A DNA stretch of 64,000 bases. Source: JBHBQE01 sp041776485 (lineage in GTDB: Bacteria; Bacillota; Clostridia; Lachnospirales; Lachnospiraceae). Both the position numbers and the translations under genes were made by a program. The stretch lies in contig JBHBQE010000001.1 of the NCBI GenBank assembly GCA_041776485.1, positions 1 to 64,000 on the forward strand, given 5' to 3'. The stretch's first letter is position 1. Each line of letters opens with the position of its first letter. The notes under the pieces are model-generated. The model was not told where the DNA came from and did not search any database. It saw only the letters and a list, made by a program, of their open reading frames with translations. Positions 15,736 through 23,827 of this stretch are shown piece after piece.

Positions 15736-17072
15736 ACAGATATTTAATTTATGGTACGGGAAAAAGTGGAGTTTGCGCAGGGGATTTGCTCAAAAGGCAT
15801 AATAAGGAAATATGCTTTTTTGACGAAGACAGGTATTTGGATATTAGAAAGTTCCATGAAGATCATCCTCAGTTTAAGGGCGTAAAGGTATATACTGAGG
15901 ATATCAATCATAGTGAGCTTAACTTTGTGGACAATATTATTTTATCACCCGGAGTGGCATTGGATAATCCAAATGTATTGTCACTTAAAAGAAAGCGTAA
16001 AAATATTATTGGTGAGCTGGAGCTTGGATTTTCCTATGAAAAGGGCAAGGTGATTGCCATAACGGGAACTAATGGTAAGACCACCACAACAGCTTTGGTT
16101 GGGCATATTCTAAAGACCAACAAAAAGGAAGTATTTGTCGGTGGTAATATTGGTGTTGCCTATACTTCGATTTGTGATAAGACCGATGAAAACAGTATAT
16201 CTGTTCTTGAGGTTTCAAGTTTTCAATTGGAAACCATAGCAGATTTTGCTCCTGATATATGTACAATTTTAAATCTTACTCCGGATCATTTAGATAGACA
16301 TAAAACCTTTGAAGATTATGCAGAGATTAAAATTTCCCTTGTAAATCATTTAAAGGAGGGAGGAGTTTGTGTATTAAATTATGAGGATAGCCGATTGCGG
16401 TCTCTCGGTATGGAAAGGGGAGGGGATGTATTGTTCTTTTCCTCTAAAACTGAGTTATCAAGCGGTCTTTTTGTCAGAGATAATATAATTATATTAAGTG
16501 TGGATAAGAGGGAAACACCCGTAGTTGAGGTTGATAAATTAAAGGTTGTAGGTGAGCATAACTGGGAAAATGCAATGGCGGCAACAGGCATATGCCTATC
16601 CTATGGTTTGTCAATTGAAGAAATACGGATGGGACTTGAAAGCTTTGAGGCAGTTGAGCATAGACTGGAATTTGTATGTGAGAAAGATGGTGTAGCATAC
16701 TATAATGATTCCAAGGGAACAAATACAGACGCAGGAATCAAGGCAATTTTTGCCATGGACAGACCTATTATTTTAATAGGCGGAGGCTATGATAAGAAAG
16801 CTGATTACAGGGAATGGATAAAATCATTTCATGGTCGAGTTAAGCATGCGGTGCTAATCGGAGAAAGTGCCAGAGACATTGCAAAATGTGCAGAAAGCAT
16901 GGGATTTACAAATTATTCCTATGGAGATAGTTTGGAGGAGGCTGTAAATTATGCAAAGCACTATGCCAGCAGGGGTGATTGTATCCTTCTTTCTCCTGCC
17001 TGTGCCAGTTGGGGTATGTTTAAAAACTTTGAGGAACGTGGGGATTTGTTTAAGAAGTTGGTTAGGGGATAA
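15732..17072 (+). CDS. murD: UDP-N-acetylmuramoylalanine--D-glutamate ligase MurD
   Basis: A 446-residue Mur ligase that adds D-glutamate to UDP-MurNAc-L-alanine in the cytoplasm. It shows the N-terminal Rossmann-like part (YGTGKSGVCAGDLL), the ATP-binding loop AITGTNGKTTTTAL, the central ILNLTPDHLDRH and the C-terminal domain with NDSKGTNTDA and LSPACASWGMF. Length is typical. It overlaps mraY by four bases (ATGA). It is the only Mur ligase in this cluster, so the other ligase genes must be elsewhere. Confidence 0.97.
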   Translation: MNRYLIYGTGKSGVCAGDLLKRHNKEICFFDEDRYLDIRKFHEDHPQFKGVKVYTEDINHSELNFVDNIILSPGVALDNPNVLSLKRKRKNIIGELELGFSYEKGKVIAITGTNGKTTTTALVGHILKTNKKEVFVGGNIGVAYTSICDKTDENSISVLEVSSFQLETIADFAPDICTILNLTPDHLDRHKTFEDYAEIKISLVNHLKEGGVCVLNYEDSRLRSLGMERGGDVLFFSSKTELSSGLFVRDNIIILSVDKRETPVVEVDKLKVVGEHNWENAMAATGICLSYGLSIEEIRMGLESFEAVEHRLEFVCEKDGVAYYNDSKGTNTDAGIKAIFAMDRPIILIGGGYDKKADYREWIKSFHGRVKHAVLIGESARDIAKCAESMGFTNYSYGDSLEEAVNYAKHYASRGDCILLSPACASWGMFKNFEERGDLFKKLVRG

Positions 17073-17074
17073 TT

Positions 17075-18196
17075 TTGATAAAAACATTTACTAAAACCAA
17101 GGACGATATCCCTGTAAGAATGGTTCGCTTTTTTGATTACGAACTTCTTTTAGTAACTATTCTTTTAATTGGTTTTGGTTTGTTGGCACTATATTCTGCC
17201 AGCTCCCATGGCGCAGCATTGGAGTTTGGAGATCCTGCAAGATATTTAAAAAAACAGCTTTTTGCTGTGGGGGTGGGGCTGTTTGGACTATTGATTTGTG
17301 CAAATATTAATTATATGCTTATTGAAAAATTGTCTGTCCCTTTATATGTGATTTCAGTATTTCTTTGTCTTTTTGTAATATTTGCGGGAACCGCTCAAGG
17401 CACATCCTCAAGATGGCTGTATGTTGGAGGTATATCGGTACAGCCCTCTGAAATATGCAAGGTTGCGGTAATAATTTTTTTGGCGTCTATGCTGTATAGA
17501 TACGAAAAGAGAATTAAAAGCTATAAATTTATCTTAAAATTATTTTTGTTTATTTTGCCGGCCTTTATATTGGTGGCATATAACAACCTTTCTACAGCAG
17601 TGATTATATTTGGTATAGCCTTTATTATGCTTTTTATCGCAGGAAGGCAATATTGGATATTTGCACTGACAGCATGCTTAGGTGCTCTGCTGATGGCGGT
17701 TTATATAATCTTTTACGGATACAGAAGTGACAGGATAGCAATTTGGCTCAATCCTGCCAGTCACCCAAAGGGAGGGCAGGTGGTTCAGGGTCTTTATGCT
17801 ATAGGCAGAGGGGGATTGTTTGGAAAAGGAATAGGAGAGAGCATATTAAAGCAGGGGTTTGTTCCGGAAGCTCAAAATGATATGATATTTTCCATTGTAT
17901 GTGAGGAACTGGGGATATTAGGAGCTATATGTATTATAGTTATGTATCTTCTGCTGCTATGGAGACTTTTTATAATTGCAGTTAACGCAAAAGAGCTATT
18001 TGGCTCCTTTGTTGTTATAGGTATAATTGCCCATATTTCACTTCAGGTAATACTGAATATTGCAGTGGTAACTAATACCATACCCAATACAGGGGTTACC
18101 CTGCCCTTTATAAGCTATGGAGGCACATCTGTATCTATTTTAATAGCGGAAATGGGTCTTGCGTTGGGAATATCAAGAGGAATTTATTTAACATAA
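17075..18196 (+). CDS. ftsW: FtsW/RodA/SpoVE-family peptidoglycan polymerase
   Basis: A 373-residue SEDS glycosyltransferase that polymerises lipid II, working with the class B PBP encoded upstream. About ten transmembrane helices and the family motifs are present: LLALYSASS near the N-terminus, SSRWLYVGGISVQPSEI in the middle, QNDMIFSIVCEELG and the C-terminal NTGVTLPFISYGGTS. The start is TTG at 17075, with aggggat upstream. The position between murD and divIB supports the septal FtsW rather than RodA. In many bacteria murG follows here; it is absent. Confidence 0.93.
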   Translation: MIKTFTKTKDDIPVRMVRFFDYELLLVTILLIGFGLLALYSASSHGAALEFGDPARYLKKQLFAVGVGLFGLLICANINYMLIEKLSVPLYVISVFLCLFVIFAGTAQGTSSRWLYVGGISVQPSEICKVAVIIFLASMLYRYEKRIKSYKFILKLFLFILPAFILVAYNNLSTAVIIFGIAFIMLFIAGRQYWIFALTACLGALLMAVYIIFYGYRSDRIAIWLNPASHPKGGQVVQGLYAIGRGGLFGKGIGESILKQGFVPEAQNDMIFSIVCEELGILGAICIIVMYLLLLWRLFIIAVNAKELFGSFVVIGIIAHISLQVILNIAVVTNTIPNTGVTLPFISYGGTSVSILIAEMGLALGISRGIYLT

Positions 18197-18197
18197 C

Positions 18198-19040
18198 ATG
18201 GAAAAATATATAACCAGTATAAAACTCCAACAGGATACAAAAAGCGATATAAAGACAGAGCTTATTGATAAATCTAAAGCAGAAAGCTTTGAAGAGAAAA
18301 AATCTAAAAGACAGCGCGAGAGGCATAGTATTAGATTTTACTTTCTGAATATAATATTGGGAATTGTAATAGCCGGAGTGCTAAGTGTAATTCTTATTAT
18401 TATGCTGTGTCCACTGACAACAATTGAATATACGGGAAATACGAACTGCAATATTGAGGAAGTGGAAAAGAGGTTGCTTGATGTACCCAACAGGGATAAT
18501 TCAGTATATGTTTCTCTTTTGGCAATGTTTAAAAAATACGATGATATTCAATTTGTTCAATCCGTGAAGATAAGTCTGAAGGATAGGAATACAATTCTTG
18601 TTTCCATAAAGGAAAGAGAGCTTTTAGGTATATTTGATATGGGAGGCAAATATGTGTATTTCAACTCTCAGGGTGAGGTTTCAGAAATAAGCAGCATAAT
18701 GGTTTGGGGGCTTCCCACTGTATCGGGAATAAAGCTTTCAAATTGTAAAAGAGATAATCCCCTTCCTATAGAGGATATTCAAAGAAATTCTTTAATTAAT
18801 TTGTTAGTATACCTTAAAGCTGAAAAAATTAATCCGGATTCTATAGTGTATGAGGAGGATGGAACCTTTGGATTTTTCCTTGGAAATATTTTTGTGGATT
18901 TAGGAATTCCCTTTGAACTTGAAAGAAAATGTGAAAGACTTCCATATATATTGCCTAATATTGAGGGACAAAGCGGAGTGCTTCATCTTGAGGAGTGGGG
19001 CACAGAAAGCACGGATATAATTTTTGAAAAAACATATTAG
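18198..19040 (+). CDS. divIB: Cell-division protein DivIB/FtsQ (POTRA domain)
   Basis: A 280-residue bitopic membrane protein. A charged cytoplasmic N-terminus (KSKRQRERHSIRFYF) precedes one transmembrane helix (about residues 51-72), then a POTRA-like domain (LTTIEYTGNTNCNIEEVEKRLL) and the FtsQ/DivIB beta domain (VKISLKDRNTILVSIKERE). It belongs to the FtsL-DivIC-DivIB complex that regulates septal synthesis. It starts two bases after the ftsW stop and is followed by a new promoter, so it closes the mraZ-led transcript. Confidence 0.88.
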   Translation: MEKYITSIKLQQDTKSDIKTELIDKSKAESFEEKKSKRQRERHSIRFYFLNIILGIVIAGVLSVILIIMLCPLTTIEYTGNTNCNIEEVEKRLLDVPNRDNSVYVSLLAMFKKYDDIQFVQSVKISLKDRNTILVSIKERELLGIFDMGGKYVYFNSQGEVSEISSIMVWGLPTVSGIKLSNCKRDNPLPIEDIQRNSLINLLVYLKAEKINPDSIVYEEDGTFGFFLGNIFVDLGIPFELERKCERLPYILPNIEGQSGVLHLEEWGTESTDIIFEKTY

Positions 19041-19111
19041 AATTATTCTTGATAATTTTATTAATAAAATATATTATATATTAGAAAATATTTAAGAATT
19101 ATTCGGATAAT
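19040..19111 (+). promoter_or_regulatory. ftsZ promoter flanked by two near-identical direct repeats
   Basis: A sigma-A-like promoter reads TTGATA (19049-19054), 17-base spacer, TATTAT (19072-19077). A 17-base element at 19040-19056, overlapping the -35, is repeated with one change and one missing base at 19096-19111, within the leader between promoter and ribosome site. The pair may be a regulator site controlling ftsZ separately from the upstream cluster. Confidence 0.5.
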
Positions 19112-19134
19112 TACCCAATAAGGAGGTTTTACCC

Positions 19135-20370
19135 TTGATAGAAATTACTAGAAACGAAGCTGAAGCTGACGCAAAAATCGTTGTTATCGGCGTTGGCGGC
19201 GGTGGGAATAATGCTGTAAATCGTATGATTGATGAAAATATTGGCGGTGTTGAGTTTGTGGGTGTAAATACGGATATGCAGACCCTTGATTTATGCAAGG
19301 CTCCCACAAGGCTTCAAATAGGTGAAAAGCTTACCAGAGGTTTAGGGGCAGGGGGTGTACCTGAAATTGGACAAAAGGCTGCTGAGGAAAGTGTAGAAGA
19401 TATAGCCTCGGTGATAAAGGGCGCGGATATGGTTTTCGTTACCTGCGGTATGGGTGGCGGAACCGGGACCGGTGCAGCACCTGTAGTAGCTCAGATTGCC
19501 AAGGAAATGGGCATACTTACTGTTGGTATAGTTACAAAGCCCTTTAAGATTGAAGCTAAAAAGCGAATGATGAACGCTTTAAGCGGTATTCAGCGATTAG
19601 AGGAAAGCGTTGATACATTAATTGTTATTCCTAATGATAAATTGATAGGTCTTTTGGAGAAGCGCACAAGCTTTGAAGCTGCTCTTTGGAAGGCTGATGA
19701 GGTATTACAGCAGGCAGTGCAGGGTATTACTGACCTTATAAAGGGTGCAGGTATAATTAATCTTGATTTTGCAGACCTATCTACAGTTATGAAGGATAAG
19801 GGGCTTGCCCATATAGGTATAGGTGTGGCAAAGGGCGAAGATAAGGCTATGGCTGCGTTAAAACAGGCTATAGAGAGTCCGCTGCTTGAAACTACAATTA
19901 ACGGTGCCAGCGATGTTATTATTAACTTTTCCGGTGAAGTCAGTTTGGATGAGGTATATGAGGCTGTTGGCAATGTTGAACAGCTGGTGGGTGAGGATTC
20001 CAATATTATGTTTGGTGTGCTTGGCTCTACACCTGAGATGGGAGATGAGATTAAGATTACAATTATTGCAACCGGTATAGAGGAGGCAAAGCCTGCTAAT
20101 AATTCAAGCTTTGCAATGCGTCAGTCTGCACCATCCAGATTTGCTGCAAGACCTGCAGCAACTGCTGCAACACAGGGATATACTCCGCCTGTTAATTCTC
20201 AGCCGCGAATGACTCAGTCTACAGTACCTGTTAGACAGGAATCTGAAAGTGTACCGGAACAAACTATAGACGAAAAGTTCTTTTCAGAGGTTAAGAGAAC
20301 GGAGCCGCTTAAACCTACTGTAGAAAAGCAGGACATAAAGGTACCGGATTTCCTGAAGAATAAAAAATAA
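19135..20370 (+). CDS. ftsZ: Cell-division GTPase FtsZ
   Basis: A 411-residue tubulin homologue that polymerises into the Z-ring. The GTP-binding region has VIGVGGGGNNAVNRM and the tubulin signature GMGGGTGTGAAPV; the T7 loop NLDFADL is present. After the globular core (to about residue 320) comes a Gln/Pro/Ala/Thr-rich linker and a C-terminal peptide KVPDFLKNKK of the kind that binds SepF, ZapA or FtsA partners. The start is TTG at 19135 with aaggagg upstream. ftsA is not next to it. A clear terminator follows, so ftsZ is its own transcription unit. Confidence 0.98.
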   Translation: MIEITRNEAEADAKIVVIGVGGGGNNAVNRMIDENIGGVEFVGVNTDMQTLDLCKAPTRLQIGEKLTRGLGAGGVPEIGQKAAEESVEDIASVIKGADMVFVTCGMGGGTGTGAAPVVAQIAKEMGILTVGIVTKPFKIEAKKRMMNALSGIQRLEESVDTLIVIPNDKLIGLLEKRTSFEAALWKADEVLQQAVQGITDLIKGAGIINLDFADLSTVMKDKGLAHIGIGVAKGEDKAMAALKQAIESPLLETTINGASDVIINFSGEVSLDEVYEAVGNVEQLVGEDSNIMFGVLGSTPEMGDEIKITIIATGIEEAKPANNSSFAMRQSAPSRFAARPAATAATQGYTPPVNSQPRMTQSTVPVRQESESVPEQTIDEKFFSEVKRTEPLKPTVEKQDIKVPDFLKNKK

Positions 20371-20379
20371 TTAATAAAA

Positions 20380-20410
20380 TGTCCCGGCAATAGTCGGGAC
20401 ATAGTTTTAA
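20380..20410 (+). terminator. Rho-independent terminator after ftsZ
   Basis: Seven-base GC-rich arms tgtcccg (20380-20386) and cgggaca (20395-20401) surround an eight-base loop and are followed by tagtttta. Confidence 0.85.
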
Positions 20411-20432
20411 TAGGGTCAATGGAGGGATTGTC

Positions 20433-22034
20433 ATGAAAATAGGGTTTTTAGGTGCTTGCCATGAGGTAACAGGAAGCTGCCACTATTTAGAGGTTAATGG
20501 AATTAACATTCTAATTGACTGCGGTATGGAGCAGGGTGCAGATATATATGAGAATCAAGAGATTCCTGTGGAGGCTGAAAAAATAAACTATGTATTTGTA
20601 ACTCATGCTCATATCGACCATTCCGGTTTGATTCCGCTTTTATATAAAAATGGCTTTAGAGGCAGTGTATATGCTACAAACGCTACCACCCAATTATGTG
20701 AGATTATGCTCAAAGATTCTGCTCATATTCAGGAAAGTGAGGCGGAATGGAAAAATCGTAAGGCGATAAGAAACGGTTTACCCCTTCAGGAACCAATGTA
20801 TGAAATGGCTGATGCAGAGGGTGTATTAAGCTGTTTTATACCATGTACCTACAACACTAAAATAGATATATGTAAGGAAGTTACTGCAAGGTTTATTGAC
20901 GCGGGACATCTCCTTGGTTCATCTTCAATTGAATTGTGGCTTAGAGAAAATAATGAGGAGAGAAAGGTGGTATTTTCCGGGGATATTGGAACAAAGTCCC
21001 GCCCGTTAATCAAAGCTCCCCACTATATTAATGAGGCGGATTACGTGATTATGGAGTCCACCTATGGGAACCGTCTCCATGATAATCCTCCTGATTTTGC
21101 AATGGCATTGGCAAACACAATAGATGATACCATGAAAAGGGGAGGCAATGTGGTTATTCCCGCTTTCTCTGTTGGGCGTACTCAGGAAATTCTGTATTTT
21201 ATCAGGAGAATAAAGGAGGAGGGTCTATGCAAAGCTGCTGGAAATTTCCCTGTTTATATGGATTCACCACTGGCAATAGAGGCTACAAATATATTTAAGG
21301 AAAGTGTAAGCGAATGCTTTAATGAGGAGGCAAATAGCATTATTAAGGCGGGGAAAAATCCCATTGGCTTTGATAACTTAAATCTTGCCACTTCCAGCGA
21401 GGATTCTAAAGCAATTAATGAGGATAAAACTCCCAAGGTGATAATTTCAGCCTCTGGCATGTGTGAGGCAGGACGTATCAGACATCATCTAAAGCATAAC
21501 CTTTGGAGGGGCGAGTCCAGTATCTGTTTTGTAGGTTATCAGGTACCGGGGACTTTGGGACATATACTGTTAAACGGAGCTAAAAATGTAAAGCTCTTTG
21601 GTGAAAGTATTGCAGTTAATGCTCACATAGAGAAACTTCCGGGAATGAGCGGTCATGCTGATAACGGTGGATTAATTGAATGGGTACAGGCATTTAATAA
21701 TGAGGTTAAGCGGGTATTCATTGTACATGGTGAGGATTCTGTGGTGGATATCTTTGCCGAAAGTGTTAACCGGGCAACGGGCTTTAGTACTGTTGCACCC
21801 TATTCAGGGGATGTATTTGATCTTATTACGGGAGAACAGATTAAGGCGGGAGACAGGATTAGAGTACAGCAGAGTTCTAAAAAGAAAGCTGCATCCAATA
21901 TATTTATGCGTCTTAGAGCCGCAGGTGACAGACTACTGCGTGTTATATTTGATAGTGAGGGTATGGCAAATAAGGATTTGGCAAAATTTGCAGATCAGAT
22001 CAACAGCTTATGTGATAAATGGAGTAGAAAATGA
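20433..22034 (+). CDS. MBL-fold beta-CASP RNA metallo-hydrolase
   Basis: A 533-residue zinc-dependent hydrolase related to archaeal and bacterial CPSF-like nucleases. The metallo-beta-lactamase core has THAHIDHSG (metal ligands), FIDAGHLLGSSSIE and VFSGDIG. The beta-CASP part carries MESTYGNRLH, SASGMCEAGRIRHHL and, near the C-terminus, MSGHADNGGLIEW. Such proteins act as RNA endo- or exonucleases in mRNA processing; the exact substrate of this branch is not established. It overlaps the following aminopeptidase gene by four bases (ATGA), starting a tight operon with pepP and polA. Confidence 0.88.
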   Translation: MKIGFLGACHEVTGSCHYLEVNGINILIDCGMEQGADIYENQEIPVEAEKINYVFVTHAHIDHSGLIPLLYKNGFRGSVYATNATTQLCEIMLKDSAHIQESEAEWKNRKAIRNGLPLQEPMYEMADAEGVLSCFIPCTYNTKIDICKEVTARFIDAGHLLGSSSIELWLRENNEERKVVFSGDIGTKSRPLIKAPHYINEADYVIMESTYGNRLHDNPPDFAMALANTIDDTMKRGGNVVIPAFSVGRTQEILYFIRRIKEEGLCKAAGNFPVYMDSPLAIEATNIFKESVSECFNEEANSIIKAGKNPIGFDNLNLATSSEDSKAINEDKTPKVIISASGMCEAGRIRHHLKHNLWRGESSICFVGYQVPGTLGHILLNGAKNVKLFGESIAVNAHIEKLPGMSGHADNGGLIEWVQAFNNEVKRVFIVHGEDSVVDIFAESVNRATGFSTVAPYSGDVFDLITGEQIKAGDRIRVQQSSKKKAASNIFMRLRAAGDRLLRVIFDSEGMANKDLAKFADQINSLCDKWSRK

Positions 22035-23827
22035 GACCATTGGATAAATTAAGAGAGAAAATGAAGCAAAATAAAGTAGATATGTATATCTATTTTAATA
22101 CCGATCCTCATATTAGTGAGTATGTAGGGGATTATTATAGAGGAATAAAATATTTAACAGGATTTTCAGGATCCAATGCAACGATAATTGTAACGGAGAA
22201 TGAGGCGGGGCTTTGGACTGACGGCAGATATTTTGTTCAGGCAGATAAGGAAATATCACAAAGCGGATTTAAACTTTTTAAAATGAATATGAAAGGATAT
22301 CCATCTGTTAATGAATATATCCAAAAGAATTTAAAAAGAGGAAAGGTGCTTGCCGCAGACGGCAGACTTCTTACTCGAAAGGACTGTGAAGAATATCAGA
22401 AAATTGTTGATACTAAAAGGGCAAAATTTTTAACAGAGGAATTTCTGGTAGATGAAATTTGGGAAAATAGACCGAAACTTAAATGCTCAAAGCCCTGGAT
22501 TTTAACAGAGGAATTTTCCGGTGAAAGGCTTGCCGCTAAGCTTAAAAGGATCCGGAGAAAGATAAGAGAAAAGGGTGGACATTCAATTGTATTAAATGAT
22601 TTATGTGATATTGCCTGGGTTTTGAATTTAAGGGGCGATGATATAGAATATGTGCCTGTATTTTATTCTTACCTATATATATCTCTTAAGGACATGGTAT
22701 TATTCATTGGAGAAAATACATTAGACAAAAATGTTTTGGAATACTTAAGAGAGGAAACCGCAGATAATATATGTATTAAGCCTTTGAATGATATATATTC
22801 TTTTTTATCCGCATTAAAGAATGAGAAAATTCTTGTTAATAAGGACAGTATTAATGCCTCAATTGTAAAATCAGGCTCAAACTGTGAATATTTATATACC
22901 GAAAAAACTATTGAACATATGAGGGCTGTAAAAAATAAAACAGAGGCTTCAAATATAGAAAAATCTCATATTAATGACGGAGTTGCCCTTACAAAAGTAA
23001 TATATCACCTAAAAAAATATGCCATGGATAACGGAGAGCTTCTGGGGGAATATGATGTTGTAAAAATGCTCACAGAATATAGGTCAAAGCAGGAGTATTA
23101 TGTGGAGGATAGTTTTGACAGCATAGTGGCATATAAAGAAAATGCAGCTATGATGCATTACGCTCCCCATGAGGATACACAGGCAAAGATAAAAAGAGAG
23201 AGCTTTTTGTTAATTGATTCAGGAGGACACTATCTTACAGGTACTACAGATGTTACAAGAACAATTGCCATGGGGTATCTTTCTGATGAGGAAAAATATA
23301 ATTACACAAGAGTACTGAAGGCTCATTTATCCCTTATGGATGTTAAGTTTCCCAAGGGTGCCACCGGAGAGAATCTGGATATTATATCCCGTATGCCATT
23401 TTGGAGTGAGGCAGATGATTATTTAAGTGGAACAGGTCATGGAGTGGGTTATTTACTTTCTGTCCATGAGGGTCCTAATGCAATAAGTTGGCGTTATAAA
23501 TCTCAAACTTCACCTATTGTACCCGGAATGTTAACTACAGATGAGCCGGGATATTATGAGGATAATGCCTATGGTATCAGAATAGAAAATGAGCTTTTGT
23601 GTATATCCTATAAAAAGAGTAAGTATAATGAGTATTACAGGTTTAAACCTATGACCTTTGTGCCATATGAAACAGATGCCATTATTACCGATATGCTATC
23701 TGATTCGGAGATTGCCATATTAAACAGATATAATAGGCTTGTGTATAAAACTCTAAGTAAATACTTGAGTTACGAGGAAAATATTTGGTTAAAACAGGTT
23801 ACTGCAAGGGTTAAGAGAAATGGCTAA
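22031..23827 (+). CDS. Aminopeptidase P family (Xaa-Pro aminopeptidase, M24)
   Basis: A 598-residue, three-domain aminopeptidase P. Two creatinase-like N-terminal domains (starting TGFSGSNATIIVTE and GHSIVLNDLCDIAWVLNLRG) precede the pita-bread M24 catalytic domain with metal ligands in LIDSGGHYLTGTTDVTRT, GTGHGVGYLLSVHEGP and DEPGYYEDNAYGIRIENEL. These enzymes remove an N-terminal residue that precedes proline and use two metal ions, usually manganese. Length matches the eukaryotic-like long form common in clostridia. It overlaps both neighbours, the hydrolase by four bases and polA by eight. Confidence 0.93.
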   Translation: MRPLDKLREKMKQNKVDMYIYFNTDPHISEYVGDYYRGIKYLTGFSGSNATIIVTENEAGLWTDGRYFVQADKEISQSGFKLFKMNMKGYPSVNEYIQKNLKRGKVLAADGRLLTRKDCEEYQKIVDTKRAKFLTEEFLVDEIWENRPKLKCSKPWILTEEFSGERLAAKLKRIRRKIREKGGHSIVLNDLCDIAWVLNLRGDDIEYVPVFYSYLYISLKDMVLFIGENTLDKNVLEYLREETADNICIKPLNDIYSFLSALKNEKILVNKDSINASIVKSGSNCEYLYTEKTIEHMRAVKNKTEASNIEKSHINDGVALTKVIYHLKKYAMDNGELLGEYDVVKMLTEYRSKQEYYVEDSFDSIVAYKENAAMMHYAPHEDTQAKIKRESFLLIDSGGHYLTGTTDVTRTIAMGYLSDEEKYNYTRVLKAHLSLMDVKFPKGATGENLDIISRMPFWSEADDYLSGTGHGVGYLLSVHEGPNAISWRYKSQTSPIVPGMLTTDEPGYYEDNAYGIRIENELLCISYKKSKYNEYYRFKPMTFVPYETDAIITDMLSDSEIAILNRYNRLVYKTLSKYLSYEENIWLKQVTARVKRNG

